Part shown: positions 1-10,634 of the stretch, piece after piece | Layout of the letters: each line of letters opens with the position of its first letter | How positions within the stretch are numbered: position 1 is the stretch's first letter | Assembly: GCA_949152475.1 (NCBI GenBank) | Contig: OX424570.1 | Coordinates: 17,046,694-17,110,693, forward strand | Length of the DNA stretch: 64,000 nt | Reading direction: 5' to 3' | From: Terebella lapidaria | Lineage: Eukaryota; Annelida; Polychaeta; Terebellida; Terebellidae | Program-made: the position numbers and the translations under genes | The notes under the pieces: model-generated | What the model was told of the DNA's origin: nothing | Seen by the model: the letters and a program-made list of their open reading frames with translations, nothing else | Databases searched by the model: none

Positions 1-1107
1 AGACATCAGAAACATTCCCGATAGCCTAGGACAGCAGTGAAAAATAGCCACCAACTCTTGGCTTAGTTCACATATAAATATAGTCATGCATCTACTTTTT
101 TGTTTTCGAATATCATTTGTTTTCAAACGGTTGTTGAGATCCATCGAATATAGTGGAGGAATACTACTTTTACAGATAATGTCCGTCTTAATGACGCCAG
201 TGTGACTTTGAAATTAGCTTTGGCACTATTCCAAATACATCTTGGGTTTTCTATTAATTTCGTCACTATCTTGTGCTAGTGAGAACGGGTCCTTTGATAA
301 TGTTTGAATTTAACAGAATAATCTTTACGATACTTTACCAATGAGACATTAACATGACACCAGATACAAACCAGGGAGGATACATGTAAACTAACAATAT
401 TGATATACTGTCGTCACCTGAATCAAGAAAGGGTTGTACAGTGGCTGAGTTTTGTTTATTCGCATGATGACTCATTCAGCATGATGACTTACTGATGATA
501 TTTCCTTTTATTCACCTGCAATTATGTAAATGAATAATCACGAACAAAACAACTGTCGTACCTCGATGGTATACACTCAATACTATGCAGTGCTATAAAC
601 AACTCATTATTCCGTATAAACATAATTATCATTTATTACGTTATCTCAGATGTTCATACTTTTCTAGTGGGTGTAATGAACAAGGCTCTATGCTCTGACG
701 AAAAACTCTACTTCTCGAATGCCAAAGTTGGAATTCCCAATAGGCGCACATGGGTCGTATCTTGTTATTCGAACTACAGAGTCACGGTTCCAAAGTCCAC
801 TTGAAAGTCCTCACCATTCTGTCCAGTACACGTCAGGTAGAAGTTTGATATATTGATACAGGCGCGAGTTCTCTAGAGGTGATAAAATAATAATTTCATA
901 ATTGCTTCAATTTAGAAATGGTCCAACATGGCTATCTCTCTCAAAGATATATTAAAAGTTCATTCTGTACACTGAATGACATCATCTGATCATGAAATTC
1001 CATGTCCTGACAAACGGACAGAAGCTAGCCGAAAGGAAACCCCATTATGGAACCAAACCTGCTCGTCTAATCCGCCATCATTGGTGAAAACCAAACGTGA
1101 GAACTGG
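1..1107. other. No gene recognised
   Basis: AT-rich sequence with no convincing exon, repeat array or RNA gene. It lies beyond the 3' end of the minus-strand PAN/F5-8C gene, so it could hold missing terminal exons of that gene, but none could be identified by eye. Confidence 0.4.
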
Positions 1108-2086
1108 TCATTTTTTGTCGCAGCGGAACCACATCCTAGCCGCTACAACGTGGACTGCCTTGTGGAAGTCCAGTCTGATCCAGTAACCATCCGACTCTGT
1201 TGTTACCCACTCATTATCTCGTCCGGGGGGTGTCCACTCCGTTGTAAGCGAATGTGCAACCATACTGTGTATTATATTCTGAGGAAGCAGCACATCCAAT
1301 CGGTGTCAAGGTCGTTACTGGTGTAACTGCAACCGTAAATTATGGTACTTTTCTTGACATCTCTATGAGAAAGTGTGAACAAGCATGAGAGTATACACGG
1401 GAGAACTCATGAACATGGCGTTACACTTTAGGATATTTTCCACAGGTTTTCACCCATACGTGTAATTTTACGTGTTCTGCACCGAGGATCATATTTCCAT
1501 TAATTATAAAACTGTGACCTTGTGATTTACAGCAACCATTCAAATAAAATCCCATCTTTTGACTCAACAGAAAAGCTACCTTCTTTTGGTTTCAACAAAC
1601 CAAGTACATGTACCTTCATCATTTGCTTTAACATACACCATCTTTTGGTTTGTCACAAACTGCCTTCACAATTTGCTATTACTTACAGACTATCATCATC
1701 TTTTGGTTTAGCTACAAACTGCGTTCATCTATTTGGTTTAACATATAATTACCTTCAACAAGTTTGATGTACAAGATCGTCGCTTCATCAGTCCAAGAGT
1801 TCCCTGTATCGTTGGTATCATACAAGCAACACTCTGCTTGATTGGTTGTTTGTGATTTCCATACAGTTGCTGCTGTGCATTCCACTAAATTGGCGCACTT
1901 TATTAGACAGAACATTCTCGCCCGTCTTTTGCTGGTATTCTTCACGAAGAAAGGTGTTGAATATGGTCGGTGGTTCTTCTCAACAAGAAATTTGTTATTG
2001 TATGTATCTCCATATCCATGTGGTATACTCATCGCAGTTAGGAAAAGAACCAAAACAACAGTGGACATCTTTTCAGAATCATCCAA
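1108..2086 (-). pseudogene. PAN-like / F5/8C-like secreted protein gene, two exons, frameshifted
   Basis: Exon 1 (2086 to 1753) begins with a short charged stretch and a hydrophobic signal peptide (second Met at 2068), followed by a Cys-rich PAN/apple-like segment (FCLIKC, CCLYD). It ends in GAAG followed by the donor GTAATT, leaving phase 1. A matching acceptor (GGTTGCAG) places exon 2 at 1326, and the spliced frame runs into GCAASSEYNTQYGC, typical of the start of a discoidin (F5/8 type C) domain. The frame then breaks at a six-base G/C run (1225-1230). The next frame continues the domain (NEWVTTESDGYWIRLDF) to a stop at 1108. Only about half a discoidin domain is present. Proteins of this type are secreted or surface lectin-like binders. 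A one-base assembly error in the homopolymer would make the gene intact up to the stop, and further exons may lie at lower coordinates. Confidence 0.6.
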
Positions 2087-2092
2087 GAAACG

Positions 2093-2392
2093 AACGACTG
2101 TATGTATGAGATCAGAGACTGGATGTTAAGCAATAATTTAAAATTGAACGACTCAAAGACTGAGTGTGTCCCTCATCGTGTGTCTTGCATGGACACCTTG
2201 AAGAGAATCAGTGTACGTAGTTGCGAGGCAGTTATCAAGCCTGCATCAGTGGTCAAGAATCTTGGTGTCACCCTCGACGCAAAATTGTCAATGAACAGCC
2301 AAGTATCAAACGTGACAAAACCTGCTTATTACCATCTCCGTCGGATCAGTGAAGTTAGGTGCCATCTCGATCAACTTACCTGTGAAAAATAA
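2093..2392 (+). mobile_element. LINE reverse-transcriptase C-terminal fragment
   Basis: About 95 codons read like the part of a CR1/jockey-type LINE protein just after the catalytic domain: IRDWMLSNNLKLNDSKTE, then VVKNLGVTLDAKLSMNSQV, then a His/Tyr-rich segment. It ends at a TAA about 2392. No YADD block precedes it, so this is an isolated scrap. It abuts the start of the minus-strand PAN gene (2086), so the fragment occupies that gene's upstream flank. Confidence 0.75.
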
Positions 2393-2740
2393 ATACCATC
2401 GAAAACAAACCTGTTTGTAAAGGATAATACACCTCAGTGATGTGCAATGTCTTTTCAACGCATGCTATTATTCAGTACAAATTGCAAATCCCTGCAATCA
2501 ATAATGAATTCCGAAATTATTACCAGTTTTCCCCTGCATTTCAAATATATACCTATAGGTTGCACATCATCAAGTATCTATCTAATAGACTTGCCGACTG
2601 ACCACTTGCGTGTGAGACCACACATTCCCATCACTATTACCATGTTTGTATCTCTATAATGACACATTTTGGAAACAGTTCAAATGCAATTTTGAGATCG
2701 ATTATAACGCAACCTACCCCCAACTACAACAAATATGTTT

Positions 2741-2935
2741 CGCATCAAATTTGAAACAAATATCCGTTCATGCGGCACATGCAGTTTCCCATTGGCAGAC
2801 AAACAACGCTGCATGGTTTGACCTTTGCAAGGCGGTATTAGCAAATAACAAATATCCTACGCATCGAGTTTGGAACAAATATCCACTTAAGTGGTACATG
2901 CTCCTTCTCATTGGCAAACAAACACTGCTGCACAG
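2741..2935. repeat. Diverged tandem duplication, about 120 bp offset
   Basis: A segment beginning CGCATCAAATTTG (2741) recurs at 2861 as CGCATCGAGTTTGG. Both continue through AACAAATATCC and CATTGGCA(G/A)ACAAACA with scattered substitutions. No coding function is evident. Confidence 0.7.
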
Positions 2936-4874
2936 TGTTAGTCCAATATAAATTAGTCCAATATAAATTTCAGTGCCAGGAAATGAATAAGAAAATGAAA
3001 CCAGATCAGCATGGATGTGAGCATTGTTCGTCAGAACTGAGTAAATGAACCCGTTTTTAAATGTTGCACGGAAACCTTAGAATTTAAATGCCACATAAAC
3101 ACGACACATATATTTCCGTCAATTTACGTATGACATCATAAACATACGAGTGAAATTGTCTTCCATCGGTTTGTTGCCGAAAATGATACAAGATTTATAA
3201 TATCAGTAGCTTGGAAGAAGTAATACAGTTTTAAACAATATTCAGCACTCCGTTTAGACATTGACCAAATTATCTCAGACATCTGTGACATTGAAATAAT
3301 AGTCAATGCTCTAGATAATTTGGAACGGATGACGAGTTACTTCCAGGAGCTGATATCCGCACTCATTTCTTGGCTCCCGATGGGGTTCTTATGTACTTGA
3401 CAGACACTTACTGTATCACGGGTTTCATTTTTGAATGTCTATGGCTTGTTATCTGGAACCCCACTCGCACTCACGCTCAAGTGTTTGACTGAAGTATGAG
3501 TGTGAGTTGGTTATGAGTGTAGTATGAGTGAGATCTCCCGTTCAATGAGGGAACACTCACCCTCAATGCCAATAGGGTGTTACGTGCTCACAAAGCACTG
3601 TCAAGTGTGACTCATTGCTTATAGGCAGAAGATCATGAGTATAACAATGATAAACACGTGTACTGGGGTATAAAGTGCTTATTTTCGATTATGATATGCA
3701 TGACCAAAAACAGTTCCGAAGTAAGTATAGATTAAGGAAAGACGAGTTTCGTGAGTTACTGGAGCTCATTCGGGAGGACATATCTTCCCATGAATATTAC
3801 CGTTAGAGCGAAGAAAATTACCGTGCAAACGAAATATATTCATTTTCGTTATTCAACAGACAGGATGACATCCTCTATATATTTGGATTGCAAAACGACA
3901 GTTTTTCTCCATAAATGGGCAAAATGGATAACCATTATAAAGTAATAAATAAAATAATGCATACATAAACTATATTCTTGATGAATCAAGCCAGTCACTT
4001 GTGGTGGTGGTGGTCGTGGTAAGACAGACCTAGTAAGTAAGACAGACGGGTATATTTTGATAAACTACATTCTGAAGCCTCAGCATGAAATTCCATAATA
4101 CCACAAAACTTATTAATTGGTCGCCAACGCCCACGGAACTGAATGATTCCGAGAGACAGATATTGTGTAAAATAGAGCTGTAACCTTAATGGAAAAGAAT
4201 GTTTCATGCTGAAATGAGGATTCTGGACCCACTTGATGGTGAGACTCTGAAAATGACCGAGAATGATCGAGAACATTATGAAAATGAATTCATGATAACA
4301 ATCGCTCCACTTATGTACATGTTTGTAAGTTTTATTATCAGTTAGAAATAGAGTAAACACAGTGTTCTCTCGTTCTCCTTTTGCTCAGCCTCCAACTAAA
4401 AGTGTCAATAAGTGCAAATGAGATGAATTCTGTTTTCTGAATGTAGCAGGTAATTGATTGAAAAGGTTCACATATAAGTCCACATAAGATCCCATACCAT
4501 CCTTCCAGGTTGCGTTAATACGTGGGATAGCTATAACCATGCAATGGTCAGCCTTTCTCAGCTGTGACATTACCTTTGGATTTTGGTATTGTCTATCGAT
4601 GCTGGTCGAGGTCTGGTTTACGTGTGGATTATTTCACTAGTTTTCTCAAGAGGAAATTGTTGCGAATGGTGCTGGTCTCGAGTCGATTGAAGTCAATGAT
4701 AAGAAGGATCTTCAATGAGGGGCATCTGTATAAGACCCTTCCATTGAGTTATTGCAGTGGTGTATTATGCACCTTGTACAGGTATATAGTAGAGGGCTCA
4801 TATAATGAGGACAGAAATGTGTCTCGGAAGAAGCTGTGGGATCACTGTCAACAAAGATTTTCTATACCGAGATA
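2936..4874. other. Intergenic, no gene recognised
   Basis: No exon-like or transposon-protein similarity seen. Around 3460-3560 there is low-complexity sequence built on ATGAGTG/CACTCA words. The short open frames here lack domain-like composition. Confidence 0.4.
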
Positions 4875-5069
4875 GTCCACTCAGGCCAAAACGGAAGCGA
4901 ACATTTGAACAGTGAATGAAAGTTTGACGTATCCCCAGTGGTGACGGCGGTTTCCATTAATAAAAAGACGTTTTGGTGACAGATATTCATTCATAAAAAA
5001 CGCAAATGTAGTAATTCCTCAGTGTGACCACCAGGGGGATTGTTCGCTTCCGTTTTAGCCTGAGTGGAC
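4875..5069. mobile_element. Short non-autonomous DNA transposon (MITE) with 29-bp terminal inverted repeats
   Basis: The element starts GTCCACTCAGGCCAAAACG and ends with the inverted counterpart finishing CCTGAGTGGAC. The 29-bp ends match at 28 positions, the one difference being C/T in the CAGGC(C/T)AAAAC part. The 195-bp body is non-coding. Flanks read GATA on the left and AAAC on the right, so no target duplication is visible and the superfamily is not assigned. Confidence 0.8.
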
Positions 5070-5864
5070 AAACTTGGTGTAGATTCCTTTGCTGTCGATT
5101 ACAATGATTTCACCAGGTCGTCCTGTACGTCTTCCAAGACTGTATTTGAGATCTTCCCTGCTAGCACAGCAACTTGGTGGTCAACCTCCTCTTGTCTTGG
5201 TGGTCGTTTCTGATTAGTGCGAGATAACCTGCACGAGTATTGGTTCTGAGCCATGGATTGGAGTATATCAATTTTCTGATGACAGCCAAAGCCGTACATT
5301 TTAGAATTGTTGGAAATTGCTGTGATATCTTGATATTACTGTGAGGTTCGGATATTTCGTTGTGACCTTGTTTGATTATTTGTATGTCTTCTTGAGTGCG
5401 ATACGATCACAGGAATCTTGAAGGCTGTTAATAAACCTGTATCATCGAGCCGTCAAGTGGAACAATCATGTGTTATCAATGTGTCAAAAGATCGTACAGT
5501 GTTTCCCATGAAAAATGTGTGGTGAATTTGAGAGGTCTTGGGTTGGGTTCTGGTGGTTTATCGATGGCATTTCCAAATGGGCAAAAGTGCCGCCAGTACC
5601 TGGTGCACCGCCTACAGCTTTGGGTAAAACCCCACTCAACATCCTAACCTATTTGGTTGAGATGGTAAGTTATGTCTTGTTTCTTTGAAGTCATACTCTC
5701 GACCAGATTATGTGTTTTCTTCTGTTCCGAGGAAATGTAGACAATGCGTAAAATCGAGAGGGTAATGCAAATAAATCAGTCACTCAAATTTGATTTATAA
5801 ATACGTGCACAGAGTTGAATAGCACATTGTCTATCATATTAGCAACAGCTTTTCTAGACTATAT
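5070..5864. other. Intergenic, no gene recognised
   Basis: No recognisable protein or repeat structure. It separates the short inverted-repeat element from the tandem repeat that follows. Confidence 0.4.
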
Positions 5865-6575
5865 ACACTACTGAATATTGTGGCTCGCTTCTTTGACAGC
5901 CCATTTTGAGACTATATACTGGATATTGTGGGTCGCTTCAGTGGCAGCCAATTTTGAGACTACATGCATATACTGGATATTGTGGGTCGCATCAAAGGCA
6001 GCTCATATTAAGACTATAGACTGGATATTGTGGTCGCTTCAGTGGCAGCCAATTCTGATACTACATGTATATAATGGATATTGTGGGTCGCATCAAAGGC
6101 AGCTCATATTGAGACTATATAATGGATATTGTGGGTCGCTTCAGTGGCAGCCAATTTTGAGAGTACATGTATATACTGGATATTGTGGGTCGCATCAAAG
6201 GCAGCTCATATTGAGACTATAGACTGGATATTGTGGTCGCTTCAGTGGCAGCCAATTCTGATACTACATGTATATACTGGATATTGTGGGTTGCATCAAA
6301 GGCAGCTCATATTGAGACTATATAATGGATATTGTGGGTCGCTTCAGTGGCAGCCAATTTTGAGACTACATGTATATACTGGATATTGTGGGTCGCATCA
6401 ATGGCAGCTCATTTTGAGACTATATACTGGATATTGCGAGTCGCTTCAGTGGCAGCTCATTTTAAGACTAAATTTTGAATAGTGTGGCTCGAGTCAGCGG
6501 CAGCTCATTTTGAAACTATATATTGGATATTGTGGGTCGCATCAGTGGCAGCCCATTTTGAGACTAAATATTGGG
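5865..6575 (+). repeat. Tandem repeat, ~50-bp monomers in ~101-bp dimers
   Basis: The phrase GGATATTGTGGGTCGC recurs at about 5921, 5975, 6023, 6076, 6124, 6178 and 6225 and onward, alternating spacings near 54 and 48 bp. One monomer type reads CTTCAGTGGCAGCCAATTTT and the other CATCAAAGGCAGCTCATATT, so the true period is a dimer of about 101 bp. Roughly 14 monomers are present. The open frames through it are by-products of a repeat without frequent stops. Confidence 0.9.
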
Positions 6576-6606
6576 TATATAGAAAAAGATTGAAATAGTA
6601 GGATAA

Positions 6607-7278
6607 TTGAAAACTAAACTTCTACTTGTCATGACTGGTCTACTTACTGTATGCGGATATTCTACGAGGTGTCGTGTAGAGAATAACCGCCGGCCACATG
6701 CACTGATCTTTGTTGTGAAGAATATCAGCAAGAAATGGGCACGAATACTTTGTCTTAGGCGTTGTACTAATTCGGAGGAGTGCACAACAACAAAATTGCA
6801 ATCATGCAATCAGACAGAGTGTGGCTTGTATGACACTCTATATACATGGAACGTCATAACTGAGAAAGACACCAACTTGTACGATAAGAAGGTGCAAGGA
6901 ATGTTTTCCTTATTTAATTTTTGCTTCATGAATGATCTTATAAGGCCGAATTTCAGGAAATTCCACGAGTAATTTTGCGTTGTTTAGGCAGAGAGTTTGC
7001 ATGTAATCCTTTTTCAATTTGCATAATGCATCCGTTCACAATCGATATTTAAATGGACTAGATCGTGTTTAAAACTTTCTTGCGTACAGGATGTGCACCT
7101 TCCTCAGACCATGGCGCATACTACAGCTGTGAGTTGGCTAACAATGGTGTGGCTACTTCCGGGAGAGGCAATGAGTGGCTTGCTAAAGCCAGCTCTGGAA
7201 TCTGGATCTGTGTGCATTTCCGGAAAGCTCTCGCACAATGATGTTGATCATAATGTTGTCAATCACACATGGAAATAG
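6607..7278 (+). pseudogene. Second PAN-like / F5/8C-like gene copy, decayed
   Basis: Exon-1-like sequence (6607 to about 6897) parallels the minus-strand gene at 2086-1753: hydrophobic leader, VENNRRPHALIFVVKN, then CLRRCTNSEEC and ECGLYDT. The position of the paralogue's proposed start (its second Met, at 2068) reads TTG here; the first ATG in frame is 6631. The expected donor after CAAG reads GAATGT rather than GT. Exon-2-like sequence starts at 7090 after GCGTACAG and, in the homologous frame, gives GCAPSSDHGAYYSC then GNEWLAKASSGIWICVHF before TGA at 7239-7241; a one-base shift restores similarity for a few codons (VDHNVVNH). Loss of the start, donor and frame together indicates a pseudogene of a small secreted lectin-like protein. 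Confidence 0.65.
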
Positions 7279-7464
7279 CGGATAGATGAAGATAGTTGGC
7301 GTTGTAACAGACGTTGTTATGTACCCGTATCCAGCAAACTCAAGCTTTCAATGTACGAGTGATTAGAAAAACAATGTGCTTTCTTTTCATTTGAATAGAG
7401 AACATAGTGATTTACCAATCAATTTAACATGGTGTCAGGTTCAAGGTCACCAGAAGATCCGTCA

Positions 7465-7600
7465 TTTTAGGTTCCCGGACCTTTGGCCCGATAACCTATT
7501 GCCGTGGCGTTGCGTCCATTGTCGTCCGTCTACATTTTAATCCTCAAAATGGGCCATTTCGGGCCCAAACACGGCGATGTGCATGTAATTTAACACATAA
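7465..7600 (-). mobile_element. AGGTCA element, terminal-module fragment (copy 1)
   Basis: Begins TTAGGTTCCCGGACC, then GATAACCTATTGCCGTGGCG, and carries a short GTCCGTC tract and AAAATGGGCCATTTCGGGCCC. These are the outer end and the inner GGGCC-palindrome part of the repeat seen complete at 23266-25170 and 38709-41032. The region between them is deleted and no 134-bp monomers follow. Confidence 0.7.
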
Positions 7601-7654
7601 TGGTACCTTATTAAAGGTACTTATTCCATCTACTCTCATCTTCCAAACTAGTGG

Positions 7655-8290
7655 CTCTCTGGTCGCTGACGATTGCTGGGTGTATCCCCCGTAGCCCCAT
7701 CTCCACTGTCACTCCCAAACTGTTAATATACTCAACTAGCAGAAATTGATGTTAACTTAATTCATAATGTGATCTTTACCTTGAGCCCAATAATAAATGT
7801 TTTTTTTGTCTGAACTATTTTTATTGTGGTAAATACTGGACTTAACTAATAACATAAATTTTAACGTATTCGATAACAGCAATTAAATCTCTACAGGACA
7901 GAACCATTTCCTTGTTGACCCCAAGAATAAATGTTTCTTGTCTTAACTATTTTTTATTGTGGTCAATAATAGATTTAATTAGTAAATTTAATGTTAAACT
8001 ATTCGGTTACAGCCATGCAATATATACTGGACAGAACCTTCATCTTGTTGCGCCCAATAGTAAATGTTTCATGTCTTAACTATGTTTACTGTGATCAATT
8101 ATAAATCTAACTAGTAAAACTAATGTTAACCTATTTGGTTACAGCTATGAATTCCCCACTGGGCAGAATATATACCTTGTTCAACCCAATAATAAATATT
8201 TCCTGTCTTAACTATTTTCATTGTGGTAAATAATAGACTTAACTAGTAAAACTAATGATAACGTATTCGGGCACAGCCATTAAATATGTA
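7655..8290 (+). repeat. Satellite-like tandem repeat, 132-134 bp monomers
   Basis: Monomers contain CCCAATAATAAATGTTTCTT, GTCTTAACTATTTTTATTGT, ACTAATGTTAAC, GGTTACAGCCAT and GGACAGAACC. Equivalent positions at 7781, 7915, 8048 and 8180 give periods of 134, 133 and 132 bp. The array stops near 8290 and resumes at about 11096 beyond the LTR retrotransposon. Confidence 0.85.
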
Positions 8291-8516
8291 CTGGACAGAC
8301 CCGTGTGGTCTGACCCGACCCGTCTTGGGTTACCCGTCCAAATATATAACAAAATTTGAATGATACTCACTGGAGCAATTTGTAACACGTGAATGCCAGA
8401 CATCGATCTTTGACACATATTATTTGTTTCATCGGTGTTTATTTTCAAGTTTGAAAGAGATCACATGACCTCATAAAACTATACTTCGTTTTTTTCCCGA
8501 TGATATCCTTGTCATA

Positions 8517-8836
8517 TGTAGCCGAGGGCTATTTTACAGCATCTATTTGTATATATCTTTACAGGTTGATTCTACAGTCCGCAATTACATAGTAGTTCCC
8601 GCCAGTCTAATAATCCCCTTTGTTGGCTTTTGCCTCGTTTCAATAAGTGTTTGCCGTATAAAAGTAACTTCGCGCCATTTCCATTCGTCATTTGCTGTTT
8701 ACCAATTGACGGATGGACGTATACATATATATTTATTCATCACCACTCATTTGTATTTGCAGACACCTGTACATAGACCGGCACAGATCAATAAACTATT
8801 TAAACAACCAACCATTGTTTATTGGCATCGGCGACA
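8517..8836 (+). repeat. 5' LTR (320 bp)
   Basis: Starts TG, ends CA. Contains a promoter-like TATAAAAG at 8657-8664 and a polyadenylation-type AATAAA at 8790-8795, the expected layout of U3-R-U5. Differs from the 3' LTR at TATTTG/TACATG and GCCGTATA/GCGGTATA. Confidence 0.93.
8657..8664 (+). promoter_or_regulatory. LTR TATA box
   Basis: TATAAAAG within the 5' LTR, 133 bp before the AATAAA. The same box recurs in the 3' LTR at about 10775 and could there drive flanking DNA. Confidence 0.55.
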
Positions 8837-10530
8837 TTTGGCGCAGTCGGCAGGATAAGGTGGTTTGTCCTGGGGCGTCCAATTTACCTTCTTTGGACGT
8901 TGATTGGCAACAGGAACAGTTGAAGGATCCAGTCGTAGGTCAGATCCTGAAGTGGAAGCTGGATGGTCATAAACCTGTGTCTGCTAATCTTTCTCCGGAT
9001 CTTCGCCTGTACTTGCGAATTTGGGAGAAATTGGTGATTGTTGGGTCAGTGCTGTACCACAGATCCAAGGACTGTGATCAACTTGTATTACCATCTTCCT
9101 GGCGAAAAGAGGCTTTTCGTCTTCTGCATGACAAGATGGGTCATCTTGGCAGAGATCGGACTGTTGCATTCTTTCGGAGTAGGTTCTACTGGCCTGGTAT
9201 GGTGAAATTTGTGGAGAAAAGTGTCAAGAATTGTGATCGTTGTCTTCGGACTAAGGCACCAAACCTTCCGGATAGGGCTCCGTTGAAGAGTATCCTGTCC
9301 ACCCAGCCAATGGAATTGGTTTGTGTTGACTTTCTCGGTTTGGAAACATCGAAAGGAGGATATGATAACATCATGGTTGTCACGGATCACTTCACGAAAT
9401 TCGCGCAAGCATATCCCACTAGAAATCAGACAGCTGTAACCACAGCGAGGATTTTGTTCGAAGATTTCTTCGTGCACTATGGGTTGCCCAAGTACATTCT
9501 CAGCGACCAAGGTCGTAACTTTGAGAGCAGGGTGATTCATCAGTTGTGTTCGCTGACAGGGGTGAAGAAGATAAGGACAACTCCCTACCACCCTATGTGT
9601 AACGGGATAACGGAGCGAATGAATCGCACCCTCTTGACAATGATGCGTACCTTGTCACAAGAGCACAAGTCTGATTGGAAGTCGTTCCTCCCTAAACTGG
9701 TTCACGCCTACAATTCTTCAAGGCATGACACAACTGGGTTCTCTCCTCATTACCTCATGTTTGGTCGTGAACCCAGGTTACCGGTCGATGTGTTGTTTGG
9801 TTTGGGCAATTCCGGTACATCCAGTTCTGGTACAGATCCCATTCCGGTGGACGAGTCTTTATTTGTTTCGAAGCTCCGCAAGCAGCTCGAATATGCCTAT
9901 GCGTTGGCATCTGCTAATATGTCTTCTGCTTCTCGGAAGAATAAGCATCGGTATGACCTCAAGGCTCGAGGTTCTGTTCGGGAAGTTGGGGATCGTGTGC
10001 TCCTGAGGAACGTTGGTGTACGTGGCAAACATAAGTTGGCAGATCGCTGGGAGCCGGGTGTTTATGTTGTTGTCGATCAGCCTGACCCCACTCTCCCTGT
10101 TTATTCCATTCAGAAGGAGAACTCTCGTGGGAGGATCCGGACTGTCCATCGCAACCTCATTCTACCCATTGAGGCTCCAAAGGTGACCAGGCAGGTGGAT
10201 TTGCAAAGTTCGGGTAGCGAGTCATGTGTCCCATTGGTGTCCGTCGTGCCTGCTAATCACCCTCTTCCTTCATCTCATTCTACATCCCATTCATCAGGAA
10301 AAGCGACAACAGTCGAAACTAGTGAATCGACTTCTGAAGCGGCTAGTTCACCAGTGTCGAATAGCTCGGCTTCTGAGTCTGATCTGGATCAGAGTTATGA
10401 ATCTGATCATGCTGAGGTCCCGCCCCTCCGTAGGGGTACCAGGGTTCGTCGTCCCCCTTCGTGGATTCGGAGTGGTGATTTTCATACGTTTTCTCAACGT
10501 TGTCATCAATCTGGTGCGACTTACTGGTGA
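8713..10530 (+). CDS. Integrase-only Pol remnant of LTR retrotransposon
   Basis: Uninterrupted 605-codon frame. Codons 1-41 are read from the LTR and are probably not original; retroelement sequence begins after the primer-binding site. Residues ~60-95 match the linker before integrase. A zinc-binding HHCC module follows (H139, H144, C174, C177), then the catalytic core with D206, D265 and E301; D265 and E301 are separated by 35 residues as in the D,D-35-E signature. A GPY/F-like segment lies near 435-495, followed by a Ser-rich tail. The role would be joining retroelement cDNA to host DNA. All catalytic residues are intact although gag and reverse transcriptase are missing. No start codon is obvious after the primer-binding site, so translation may begin in the LTR or within the linker. 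Confidence 0.92.
   Translation: MDVYIYIYSSPLICICRHLYIDRHRSINYLNNQPLFIGIGDIWRSRQDKVVCPGASNLPSLDVDWQQEQLKDPVVGQILKWKLDGHKPVSANLSPDLRLYLRIWEKLVIVGSVLYHRSKDCDQLVLPSSWRKEAFRLLHDKMGHLGRDRTVAFFRSRFYWPGMVKFVEKSVKNCDRCLRTKAPNLPDRAPLKSILSTQPMELVCVDFLGLETSKGGYDNIMVVTDHFTKFAQAYPTRNQTAVTTARILFEDFFVHYGLPKYILSDQGRNFESRVIHQLCSLTGVKKIRTTPYHPMCNGITERMNRTLLTMMRTLSQEHKSDWKSFLPKLVHAYNSSRHDTTGFSPHYLMFGREPRLPVDVLFGLGNSGTSSSGTDPIPVDESLFVSKLRKQLEYAYALASANMSSASRKNKHRYDLKARGSVREVGDRVLLRNVGVRGKHKLADRWEPGVYVVVDQPDPTLPVYSIQKENSRGRIRTVHRNLILPIEAPKVTRQVDLQSSGSESCVPLVSVVPANHPLPSSHSTSHSSGKATTVETSESTSEAASSPVSNSSASESDLDQSYESDHAEVPPLRRGTRVRRPPSWIRSGDFHTFSQRCHQSGATYW
8839..8856 (+). promoter_or_regulatory. Primer-binding site
   Basis: TGGCGCAGTCGGCAGG starts two bases after the 5' LTR, where a retroelement pairs with a tRNA 3' CCA end. 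The tRNA species was not determined. Confidence 0.65.
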
Positions 10531-10634
10531 AATTGTACATATCATTCCTGGATCATCATTGTCGTTTGTTCAAACAGCTCCTTTCTATTGCTTCATGAAA
10601 TGTCAGGAGACATTTCTTCTTTAATAGGGAGGTA

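Noticed and set aside
8713..8836. LTR-encoded N-terminus of the integrase frame as genuine protein
   Set aside because: It lies in the 5' LTR and repeats in the 3' LTR; the YIYIY-rich composition has no retroelement protein similarity. Start left open.
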